Below, piece after piece: positions 26,958-34,488 of a stretch of DNA of 64,000 bases. Within the stretch, counting starts at the first letter, position 1; each line of letters begins with the position of its first letter. Origin of the DNA: CAZRHR01 sp964578885 (GTDB lineage Bacteria > Bacteroidota > Bacteroidia > CAIKAF01); the NCBI GenBank assembly GCA_964578885.1, contig CAZOEO010000001.1:228524-292523 (forward strand), given 5' to 3'. The notes under the pieces were generated by a model, which was not told the DNA's origin, searched no databases, and saw only the letters and a program-made list of their open reading frames with translations. The translations under genes and the position numbers were made by a program.

Positions 26958-28070
26958 ATGAAACACGTTTTCCTTTTGCTGTGCGTAGCAGGCTCATTGG
27001 CTACCGCACACGGCGCCATCCGGCGCGTGAACAACAGGCCGGGCACCGGTGCTGCTCATGCAGACATTACCTCTGCCATCACCGCGGCCGTTGCGGTGGT
27101 AGATACCATCATCGTGGAAGGCTCGCCCACGGCATATGCGGCTTTTAACCTGAACAAGCAACTGGTTATCCTGGGACCTGGTTATTTCCTGACCGACAAC
27201 GACTCCACTCAGGCTTATACCCAGCCCGCCACCATCAACTCGGCTTCCACCATTTCCACGGCAGGTTGTACTGTAAGTGGTTTGGTTTTTAGCTACAACA
27301 CTGGAGGTAGCACTACACCCATGTTGCAAATCAGTGCGAACAATGTGACCATCGCCAGAAATTACTTTTATGATACTTGGACTTCCACCGGAAACTCCAA
27401 CTGTATTCAGGTGGCTTCCGGTATCACAGGTGTCACCATCGCTCAGAACTTTATCCGTTGCGAGCAAACCAACCAATCTGGCTGGGGACTCATTTATATC
27501 CCTGGTACCGGTAACACCAACCTGGTTATTACTAACAATATTCTGGTTGCTGGTTCCGCCAACACCACGGAGGCCACTCACCGTAATGCCATTTGGGTGA
27601 CCAATACCGCCAACCAGGGAGGTATCCTTTTTGCCAATAACCTCATCTTAGGTAACGTTCAGTCTTACAATTGCACTTTCGTGAATAACATCTGGGGGCG
27701 TGGCACATTCATTAACACGCCTGTAGGTAATGTAGGTCGCAACAACGTTTTATCCGGAACGCAGTTCACCGGTCAGATTGTTTATACAGATCCTACGGCT
27801 GTAAACTTGAACAACCAGGCCATGGCCGGAACCATGTTCGCTCAAACAGGTGGTAACGGTGCCATTGACAAGTTTTGGAAACTGGCAGGTGCCTCTTCTG
27901 CCCTCACCGCAGGTATCAATTCCAGCGAAGCCGGCCCATTTGGTGGTCCAGCCAGCTACATATTATCCGGCCTGCCTGCTATTCCCGTTGTATGGTTCGG
28001 TTCTGTACCTACTTCTGGAAACACAAGCTCTACATTGAGCGTCACTTTCCGCGCACGTACCATCAATTAA
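26958..28070 (+). CDS. Secreted beta-helix-type protein, paralog 3 of 4
   Basis: A 370-residue exported protein. I start it at the ATG at 26958 (MKHVFLLLCVAGSLATAHG), which gives a clean signal peptide; an in-frame ATG at 26868 would add 30 residues before it. Shared landmarks: RRVNNRPGTG, DTIIVEGSPTAYAAF, ILGPGYFLTDNDSTQA, beta-helix turns (NVTIARNYFY; GVTIAQNFI; NLVITNNILV), and the C-terminal ILSGLPAIPVVW then SVTFRARTIN. It begins 92 bp after the giant repeat gene. Its DNA looks richer in C at synonymous sites than paralogs 1 and 2, so the four copies are not recent duplicates. Function unknown. Confidence 0.8.
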   Translation: MKHVFLLLCVAGSLATAHGAIRRVNNRPGTGAAHADITSAITAAVAVVDTIIVEGSPTAYAAFNLNKQLVILGPGYFLTDNDSTQAYTQPATINSASTISTAGCTVSGLVFSYNTGGSTTPMLQISANNVTIARNYFYDTWTSTGNSNCIQVASGITGVTIAQNFIRCEQTNQSGWGLIYIPGTGNTNLVITNNILVAGSANTTEATHRNAIWVTNTANQGGILFANNLILGNVQSYNCTFVNNIWGRGTFINTPVGNVGRNNVLSGTQFTGQIVYTDPTAVNLNNQAMAGTMFAQTGGNGAIDKFWKLAGASSALTAGINSSEAGPFGGPASYILSGLPAIPVVWFGSVPTSGNTSSTLSVTFRARTIN

Positions 28071-28108
28071 TCTGAAACTTAGACGAACGTCTCATAATAT
28101 TACAGATC

Positions 28109-29305
28109 ATGAAAAATATGTCAAATCCTTCGTTCCGGTTAGGTCGCCTAGTATTCGGCCTCTCCATTAGCTTGCTCGTGTTGGCAGCTAATCACCTGCA
28201 AGCGGCCAGATGGCGCGTAAATAATCAGCTCACAGCACAAACAGCTGGTGCTGGTTCAGTACAAACCTTCACCACCTTGGCGGCCGCACAAACCGCAGCT
28301 ACCAATGGTGATACTATCTATGTGGAAGGCTCTCCTATCGCCTATTCCGGCGTTACGTGTACAAAACTTCTCACTTGGATTGGACCCGGTTATTTTTTAA
28401 CCTTGAACGACTCCACCCAGGCCATGCCCAATGATGCGTGGATTAACACTGCCATCGCCTTCAATGCGGGTTCGGCTGGGTCTACTTTCATGGGATTCCG
28501 TATCGAATACAACTCCACATCTGCAGCGCAGGTAGCCGTTTCGGTGAACAACATCGTGATTGCACGGAACTACTTCCGGAATATTACGAGTACAGCGCCC
28601 ACCAATGGACATTGTATCAACATTGTTTCTGGGGTTACGGGTACCACCATCATTCAGAATTTCTTTGAGCTCCCAACGAGTACCACTATTGTCAGAAGAG
28701 CCATCAACATGGCGGGAACTTCGCCCAACACCTTGATTGCCTCTAACATTATTCTTTGCGGAGCTTTCTCTGATATGACCACCGCTGGTGCTACCACCAC
28801 CACTGTAACGGCAAATACTGGGGAAGCCATAAGAATGGTGTCCACCTCTAGCGCGACCATTCAAAATAATTTTATCAATGGTCACTGCTTTATTGCCAAC
28901 ACTGACTTTAATCACAACGTGATGCCAAGAGGTCTTGTCGTGAGTGCCGGTGGTACCAACACCACTACCTACAATACGCACCAATTGGCTGCCGGTACAG
29001 GTGGTATGATCATCACTACGGCTGCCGGCGACAACAACCTGCATTCACAGTCTTTTGCATCCAACGCCATCATTACCCCACCAGCAGGTGCCACCGTGTA
29101 TCAGGATCGTTATTACAAATATACCAATCCTCTTCCTGCTTCGCTCACCGGAAACAACACCCGTCGCGGTCACTTTGGTGGCCCTATGCCTTACCGCTTA
29201 TCCGGTCTGCCACCTGTCCCCGCCGTTTGGTCTGCCATCGTTCCTGTGTCCGGTCTCACCAACCAAAACTTGAACGTAACCGTACGCGTGCGGTCGATCA
29301 ACTGA
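28109..29305 (+). CDS. Secreted beta-helix-type protein, paralog 4 of 4
   Basis: A 398-residue exported protein, the longest of the four paralogs. The signal peptide is preceded by a short basic segment (residues 1-34: LVFGLSISLLVLAANHLQA). Landmarks: WRVNNQLTA, DTIYVEGSPIAYSGV, WIGPGYFLTLNDSTQA, beta-helix turns (NIVIARNYFR; GTTIIQNFFE; NTLIASNIIL), and the C-terminal RLSGLPPVPAVW then NVTVRVRSIN. It starts 38 bp after paralog 3 and is followed 20 bp downstream by a strong intrinsic terminator, marking it as the last gene of the five-gene cassette. Function unknown. Confidence 0.8.
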   Translation: MKNMSNPSFRLGRLVFGLSISLLVLAANHLQAARWRVNNQLTAQTAGAGSVQTFTTLAAAQTAATNGDTIYVEGSPIAYSGVTCTKLLTWIGPGYFLTLNDSTQAMPNDAWINTAIAFNAGSAGSTFMGFRIEYNSTSAAQVAVSVNNIVIARNYFRNITSTAPTNGHCINIVSGVTGTTIIQNFFELPTSTTIVRRAINMAGTSPNTLIASNIILCGAFSDMTTAGATTTTVTANTGEAIRMVSTSSATIQNNFINGHCFIANTDFNHNVMPRGLVVSAGGTNTTTYNTHQLAAGTGGMIITTAAGDNNLHSQSFASNAIITPPAGATVYQDRYYKYTNPLPASLTGNNTRRGHFGGPMPYRLSGLPPVPAVWSAIVPVSGLTNQNLNVTVRVRSIN

Positions 29306-29325
29306 TTTTTTTAAATCTCCGCAGA

Positions 29326-29361
29326 AACCGGCTTCCCGACGTGAGGAGCCGGTTTTTTTTT
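29326..29361 (+). terminator. Strong intrinsic terminator closing the giant-repeat cassette
   Basis: AACCGGCT (29326-29333) pairs perfectly with AGCCGGTT (29347-29354), extended by one G-T and one C-G pair, and is followed by an uninterrupted T run to 29361. It lies 20 bp after the stop of paralog 4. Confidence 0.9.
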
Positions 29362-29543
29362 GCGCCTGCCTGTCCCATCTGCCGATACATCTTACTTCAG
29401 TTTTTCTTTAAGTCGCAGTGAGGTACAAGGGCCAGGCACCGCGTGTTCCGCTAAAAGTCCTCGCCCCATTTATTTCTTTTTTCCTTTTGCCAAACATCCC
29501 AATGGGGCTCCGGGCTACCGCTGCACCCGCTGGCGCGGAACTC

Positions 29544-29938
29544 CCGACCGAAATGATCTTTCGCCCGAAACTTCAGGAATTCTGATGGAATTAAATTTTC
29601 CTGCTGTCGTTCGAACCGATTTTAATCGTTTATATCCGTTTAATCTCCGGATAATTTAAGGTTCTGGGCGTAACTTGTCCTCGGGGAGGGGAGGGTGCAA
29701 CCCTGGGTTCCGACCGAAATGATCTTTCGCCCGAAACTTCAGGAATTCTGATGGAATCAACTTTTCCTGCTGTCGTTCGAACCGATTTTAATCGTTTATA
29801 TCCGTTTAATCTCCGGATAATTTAAGGTTCTGGGCGTAACTTGTCCTCGGGGAGGGGAGGGTGCAACCCTGGGTTCCGACCGAAATGATCTTTCGCCCGA
29901 AACTTCGGGAATTCTGATGGAATTAATTTTTCCTGCTT
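29544..29938. repeat. Non-coding 166-bp tandem repeats (2.4 copies)
   Basis: Two full copies (29544-29709, 29710-29875) and a partial third (29876 to about 29938) start at exact 166-bp intervals with ccgaccgaaatgatctttcg. The two full copies differ at only a few positions near their gaattctgatggaat segment. Each full copy contains attttaatcgtttatatccg and a G-rich stretch (cggggaggggaggg). No convincing open frame spans them. The rest of the 750-bp gap between the cassette terminator and lspA shows only the two terminators and unremarkable sequence (29362-29543). Confidence 0.9.
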
Positions 29939-29977
29939 TTCAATTGTGAATACTGCGTTTTTCAGCCAATGCATTGG

Positions 29978-30006
29978 GAAAAGAAAACGGGTTTCTTTGG
30001 CCCGTT
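29978..30006 (-). terminator. Intrinsic terminator of the ileS-dksA-lspA operon
   Basis: Read on the minus strand, AACGGG and CCCGTT (plus-strand 30001-30006 and 29986-29991) form a 6-bp stem around a 9-nt loop and are followed by a T-rich tail (complement of 29979-29985). It lies about 50 bp after the lspA stop. Confidence 0.55.
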
Positions 30007-30055
30007 CTTTATTTTTGAAAATGCATGTACTCCGTTTCCTTCCCTGATAGGGTGG

Positions 30056-30652
30056 TTATTCCAGTTTGCCGCGCAAACCAAGCCACGCCAATAAACCGAC
30101 GCCAAAAGTGATGGAGACATCGGCCAGATTGAAAATGGGCGGAAAAATATAGCTGCCACCCAAACCGAACGGCATGCTTTCCGGCCATTGTACGTTGAAA
30201 TGAAACATATCTACCACTTTTCCCTGAAACCAAGGTGCATAACCGCCGGAATCGGGGAGAAACTGTGCCGTTTCATAAGTAAATGGATAAGACGGTCCAA
30301 ACATCTGGCCGTAAAATACAGAATCCAAGATATTACCTAAGGCGCCTGCCATCACGAGAGCCATGGCCCAAAGCAAGGGCTGCGAACGTTTTTCAAGCAT
30401 CATTCGTCTCAGGAAAAATCCAATCCCGATTACGGCAATGATGCGAAAAACGGTCAAAAGGATTTTGGCAGTGGGTCCTTCGCCCAGGACCATACCAAAG
30501 GCCATCCCATTGTTTTCAATGAAATGAATCTGGAGAAAAGACCCGATAAAATCATGGGTCTCTCCCAAATACATGGACAATTTAATCCAAATTTTGAGTA
30601 CCTGATCGGCCAGTATGATAGCCAAAATAGTCCCCGCAAGCCGCCAACCCAT
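30056..30652 (-). CDS. lspA: Lipoprotein signal peptidase (signal peptidase II)
   Basis: A 198-residue inner-membrane aspartyl protease that cleaves the signal peptide of diacylglyceryl-modified prolipoproteins. Four hydrophobic segments are visible. The two catalytic Asp motifs are present: GNILDSVFYG (about residues 110-119) and FNLADVSITFGV (about 172-183). ADQVLKIW near the N terminus is the conserved first-segment motif. The insertion between the catalytic motifs (about 120-165) makes it longer than the E. coli enzyme but is usual in Bacteroidota. It is the last gene of the ileS-dksA-lspA run, 9 bp after the DksA-like gene. Confidence 0.94.
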   Translation of the reverse strand: MGWRLAGTILAIILADQVLKIWIKLSMYLGETHDFIGSFLQIHFIENNGMAFGMVLGEGPTAKILLTVFRIIAVIGIGFFLRRMMLEKRSQPLLWAMALVMAGALGNILDSVFYGQMFGPSYPFTYETAQFLPDSGGYAPWFQGKVVDMFHFNVQWPESMPFGLGGSYIFPPIFNLADVSITFGVGLLAWLGLRGKLE

Positions 30653-30661
30653 ACACGTAAA

Positions 30662-31048
30662 TCAGCGCTTAGATTGGGAAAGCTTCGCTTCCATAGAAAG
30701 CGTGGCATGAGGTACCGCGCGCAGCCTCTCCTTGGGAATCAATTGGCCGGTTACCCGGCAAATTCCGTAGGTTTTATTTTGAATTCGCAACAAGGCATTT
30801 TCTAAATTCAGAATAAACTTCTTCTGACGGGCAGCCAATTGACCAATTTCTTCTTTTGAAGAAACCTCTGCGCCATCTTCCATAAGCTTAAATGTAGGAG
30901 ATGTATCTTCTGTGTTGTTGCCGTCTTTATGCGAAAAAGCTTCCACAAGCAAATCATGCTCCTTGCGGGCTTTGTCTAATTTTTGCATAATCAGATCACG
31001 GAATTCTTCGAGTTCTTCGTCGGAATAACGTATGGTAATATCAGACAT
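30662..31048 (-). CDS. TraR/DksA-family protein with degenerate zinc finger
   Basis: A 128-residue DksA-like protein. Family members reach into the RNA polymerase secondary channel and modulate transcription, often with ppGpp. The N-terminal half is a predicted coiled coil (EELEEFRDLIMQKLDKARKE); the C-terminal region has the DksA signature YGICRVTGQLIPKERLRAVP. The four-Cys zinc site is mostly lost: only the Cys of YGIC remains, the second position is Gly, and the second pair is replaced by His-Ala-Thr-Leu. Loss of zinc ligands is frequent in Bacteroidota members. It lies between ileS and lspA, with 11 and 9 bp gaps. Confidence 0.85.
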   Translation of the reverse strand: MSDITIRYSDEELEEFRDLIMQKLDKARKEHDLLVEAFSHKDGNNTEDTSPTFKLMEDGAEVSSKEEIGQLAARQKKFILNLENALLRIQNKTYGICRVTGQLIPKERLRAVPHATLSMEAKLSQSKR

Positions 31049-31059
31049 ACCTAACGGTT

Positions 31060-34000
31060 TTAAGAATTAAATTTTTGAAGTTGAACCCGGGCCGAAAGGC
31101 CGTCCTCTAACTCCAGGAGATAAATGGTTGAAAATGCCTCATCCAGCGTTAGTTCCAGATTTACAGCGAGCACTTCGCTGCAAATATACGCTAAATTCGA
31201 TGCAATGGCATCCTGCACCTGTTCAGGCCCTTCTATACGAATAGAAATCCGATCGGTTACATCTAAACCGAAATCTTTTCTCAGGTTTTGAATGCGGTTG
31301 ATTAAATCCCGTGCCAGTCCTTCCTGCACCAACGCCTCATCCAGTTGTAAATCCAGCGCCACGGTAAGGTCTCCCTGAGAAGCAACACTCCAGCCTGGAA
31401 TGTCCTCCGAAAGCCATTCTACGTCGCTTCGCAACAGATTTACCTCTCCTTCCGGAAGGGCAAGCATCATGGATCCGACCTGGTCCAGGGCCTGAATTTC
31501 TTCTTTAGTTAATACCGCAATGGCAGAGGCCACGGCCTTCATTGATTTTCCGAATCGTGGACCCAAAACTTTAAAATCGGGTTTCACTTTTTTTACCAAA
31601 AAACCATCCTGGCCATCGGTGAGCTTTACTTCTTTTACATTGATTTCAGAGGCCAGTAAGTCGCTCACTTGGGCCAAAAGCTGTTTGGTTTCCGGCTGGA
31701 AAACTGGAATTAACAGGGTTTTAAGTGGCTGCCTGACTCGGATTTTTTCTTTTTTTCGAATCGATAAGGCCAAACTTGTCACCTCACGGGCGAGTTCCAT
31801 CGCTTTTTCCAAAGACGAATCTTTTGGTAAATGGTCAAGCTCCGGCCAATCAGCCAGATGAACCGATGTTTGATGCTCCGGGTGAAGCTTCCGGAACAGC
31901 CAGTCGGCAAAAAACGGAGCCAGGGGCGCCATTAATTTGCTGATGGTATCTAAACACAAATACAAAGTGCCATAGGCAGACTTTTTATCGTCCTGCATTT
32001 CGCCTTTCCAGAACCGGCGGCGCGACAATCGTACATACCAATTCGACAGCTCTTCCGTCACAAAATCCTGAATGAGCCGGCCGGCTTTGGTCAATTCATA
32101 ACCCTCATACGCTTCTTCTACTTCCAGGGAAAGGGTCGCCAGTCGCGAACGAATCCACCGGTCGAATTCCGGACGCGCCGATTCTTCCAAGTCGTAAGCT
32201 CCCGGTGTAGCACCATCTACATTCGCATACAAAGCAAAAAACGCATAGGTATTGTACAATGTCCCGAAAAATTTTCGTTTCACTTCCTGAATACCTTCTA
32301 TATCAAATTTCAGATTGTCCCACGGTGCTGCATTGGTCATCATATACCATCTCAAGGCATCTGCTCCGTGCGCCTCCATGGTTTCAAACGGATCTACTGC
32401 ATTACCCAATCTTTTGGACATTTTTTGCCCAAACTTATCCAGTACAAGGCCATTGGAAATCACAGATTTATAGGCAACCTGATCAAAAACACCGGCAGCA
32501 ATCACATGCAACGTGAAAAACCATCCACGGGTCTGGTCAACGCCTTCAGCAATAAAATCGGCAGGAAAAGCCTTTCCCTGTTCAATTTTCTCTTTGTTTT
32601 CAAATGGGTAATGCCACTGGGCATAAGGCATGGCGCCGGAATCGAACCAGACGTCGATGAGATCGGTCTCACGATACATTGGCTGTCCGGAAGCACTTAC
32701 CAGAACCAACGGATCTACCTGTGGGCGGTGAAGATCTATTTTCGATAAGTCGGGTTGTCCGTCTGCATGGGTGGGCAAAGGATTTTTTTCCATGAATCCG
32801 GCCTTAACGGCTGCGTCCACCGCATCAAAAAGTTCCTGAACACTTCCAATGCACGTCTCTTCACGACCGTCTTTGGTCCGCCAGATGGGCAAGGGCACGC
32901 CCCAGAACCGGGAACGACTTAAATTCCAATCCACCAAGTTCTCTAACCAGTTTCCAAAACGGCCGGTTCCTGTACTTTCCGGTTTCCAGCGAATGGTTTG
33001 GTTCAAGGCGATGAGACGCTCACGTAGCGCAGTGGTGCGGATAAACCAGCTGTCCAGGGGATAATATAAAATGGGTTTGTCTGTTCGCCAGCAATGGGGA
33101 TAGTTGTGGGCGTATTTTTCGATGCGAAAAGCCCTGTTTCTCTGTTTTAAATGAATGGCAATGCGCACATCCACAGATTCATATCCTTCTGGTTTCTCCT
33201 CGGGCGAAAGGTAGGCTTCCTTCACAAATTCTCCGGCGAAATCAGTCACTTCCGGGGTGAATTTACCTTGTCGATCTACCAATGTGAGGGCACCGATACC
33301 ATTTTTCTGGGCCACACGAAAGTCGTCTGCGCCAAAACTCGGTGCAATGTGTACCATGCCGGTTCCGTCTTCCGTGGACACGAAATCGCCGGCAATGATC
33401 CTGAAGGCATCTCCTTCGGAGGGCTGCGCGTAGGGGAGGAGTTGCTCGTATCGCAATCCGACCAATTCATTTCCTTTTACCCGATCCAGGATCTGAAAAG
33501 GAATTTTTTTGGCTCCCTGTGTATATTCCTCCATGGGCGCGTTTTCCATGGTGGTGTCGAAAAATTTAGGGAGCAGCGCTTCGGCTAAAACCACTGTAAT
33601 GGGCAAGCCGGTGTATGGATTAAAGGTGGCTACTTTTATGTAGGTAATGTCAGAACCCACGGCCACAGCGGTATTGCTGGGCAACGTCCAGGGCGTCGTG
33701 GTCCAGGCCAGTGCAAAAGTTTGCTCATCTGTGATGCCCGCTCCTATTGTTTGGTTTTCCAACAAACGAAACTGAGCCACTACCGAAGTGTCTTTCACCT
33801 CTTTGTAAGTGCCGGGCTGATTTAATTCGTGGGTAGACAAGCCGGTTCCTGCCGCTGGACTAAAGGGCTGAATGGAATAACCTTTATACAATAACCCTTT
33901 TTTATAAAACTGCTGCAAAAGCCACCACACCGACTCCATATAGGGCGTTTCGTAGGTTACATATGGTTTTTCCATATCGACCCAATAGCCCATTTGGGTG

Positions 34001-34410
34001 GTGAGTTTGTTCCATTCGTGTGTGAAACGCATCACGGATTTCCGACACGCCTCGTTGTAGTCCTCCATGGAAATTTTGTGGCCGATATCTTCTTTGGTGA
34101 TGCCCAATTCTTTTTCTACCTGCAATTCCACAGGTAATCCATGGGTATCCCAACCAGCTTTTCTGGACACTTGAAATCCTTGCATGGTTTTGAACCGACA
34201 AATGGCATCTTTAATGGTCCTGGCCATTACATGGTGAATGCCGGGAATGCCGTTGGCGGAAGGCGGCCCTTCGAAAAAGGTAAATGGCTTGTCTGCTGAC
34301 TTACTGGAAATACTTTTTTCAAAGGTCTGTTCGGTCGTCCAAGTCTGCAGTATTTCCTGGTGTATGCCTACCAGATCCAATTTGTCCGGGGTGGAATATT
34401 TTGCGCACAT
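31060..34410 (-). CDS. ileS: Isoleucine--tRNA ligase
   Basis: A 1116-residue class I aminoacyl-tRNA synthetase that charges tRNA-Ile. The HIGH-type motif is GIPGIHHVMART (about residues 54-65), preceded by FFEGPPSANG. The editing (CP1) domain follows, including TTPWTLPSNTAVAVG. The KMSKS motif appears as KMSKRLGN. The anticodon-binding and C-terminal domains extend to the end; the length fits the longer, eukaryote-like IleS type common in Bacteroidota. I start it at 34410 (MCAKYSTPDKLDL): a minus-strand TATCTTTG promoter element ends 5 nt upstream, making the in-frame ATG at 34437 unlikely. It heads an operon with the DksA-like gene and lspA. Confidence 0.96.
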   Translation of the reverse strand: MCAKYSTPDKLDLVGIHQEILQTWTTEQTFEKSISSKSADKPFTFFEGPPSANGIPGIHHVMARTIKDAICRFKTMQGFQVSRKAGWDTHGLPVELQVEKELGITKEDIGHKISMEDYNEACRKSVMRFTHEWNKLTTQMGYWVDMEKPYVTYETPYMESVWWLLQQFYKKGLLYKGYSIQPFSPAAGTGLSTHELNQPGTYKEVKDTSVVAQFRLLENQTIGAGITDEQTFALAWTTTPWTLPSNTAVAVGSDITYIKVATFNPYTGLPITVVLAEALLPKFFDTTMENAPMEEYTQGAKKIPFQILDRVKGNELVGLRYEQLLPYAQPSEGDAFRIIAGDFVSTEDGTGMVHIAPSFGADDFRVAQKNGIGALTLVDRQGKFTPEVTDFAGEFVKEAYLSPEEKPEGYESVDVRIAIHLKQRNRAFRIEKYAHNYPHCWRTDKPILYYPLDSWFIRTTALRERLIALNQTIRWKPESTGTGRFGNWLENLVDWNLSRSRFWGVPLPIWRTKDGREETCIGSVQELFDAVDAAVKAGFMEKNPLPTHADGQPDLSKIDLHRPQVDPLVLVSASGQPMYRETDLIDVWFDSGAMPYAQWHYPFENKEKIEQGKAFPADFIAEGVDQTRGWFFTLHVIAAGVFDQVAYKSVISNGLVLDKFGQKMSKRLGNAVDPFETMEAHGADALRWYMMTNAAPWDNLKFDIEGIQEVKRKFFGTLYNTYAFFALYANVDGATPGAYDLEESARPEFDRWIRSRLATLSLEVEEAYEGYELTKAGRLIQDFVTEELSNWYVRLSRRRFWKGEMQDDKKSAYGTLYLCLDTISKLMAPLAPFFADWLFRKLHPEHQTSVHLADWPELDHLPKDSSLEKAMELAREVTSLALSIRKKEKIRVRQPLKTLLIPVFQPETKQLLAQVSDLLASEINVKEVKLTDGQDGFLVKKVKPDFKVLGPRFGKSMKAVASAIAVLTKEEIQALDQVGSMMLALPEGEVNLLRSDVEWLSEDIPGWSVASQGDLTVALDLQLDEALVQEGLARDLINRIQNLRKDFGLDVTDRISIRIEGPEQVQDAIASNLAYICSEVLAVNLELTLDEAFSTIYLLELEDGLSARVQLQKFNS

Positions 34411-34415
34411 AGGTG

Positions 34416-34423
34416 CAAAGATA
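34416..34423 (-). promoter_or_regulatory. Bacteroidota -7 promoter element TATCTTTG before ileS
   Basis: On the minus strand TATCTTTG matches TAnnTTTG and ends 5 nt before the ileS ATG at 34410. It decides the start codon, since the upstream in-frame ATG (34437) would lie upstream of the promoter element. No TTTG sits at the expected -33 spacing. The short distance suggests a leaderless mRNA. Confidence 0.5.
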
Positions 34424-34488
34424 CACCCAGAATGCAAATGCGAACCCTATTGGTGGATTTCTTGACGGAGGTTCTTATAAATAGCGAC

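Noticed and set aside
26994..29044. Long antisense open frames opposite the beta-helix paralogs (26994-27581 and 28397-29044, minus)
   Set aside because: They lie wholly inside well-supported plus-strand genes, lack signal peptides or recognisable domains, and arise from the biased composition of the sense strand.
10932..29305. Reading the four beta-helix paralogs as pectate lyases
   Set aside because: The fold pattern fits, but I see no catalytic Arg/Lys or Ca-binding Asp cluster of the lyase families, and no carbohydrate-use genes lie nearby.
29598..29650. A tRNA-like GTTCGAACC string in the 166-bp repeats
   Set aside because: No acceptor, D or anticodon stem can be formed around it, and the surrounding sequence does not fold as a cloverleaf.
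29360..29659. A 99-codon frame across the start of the 166-bp repeat region
   Set aside because: It runs from terminator sequence into repeat DNA, shows no domain or coding bias, and is not preserved in the next repeat copies.
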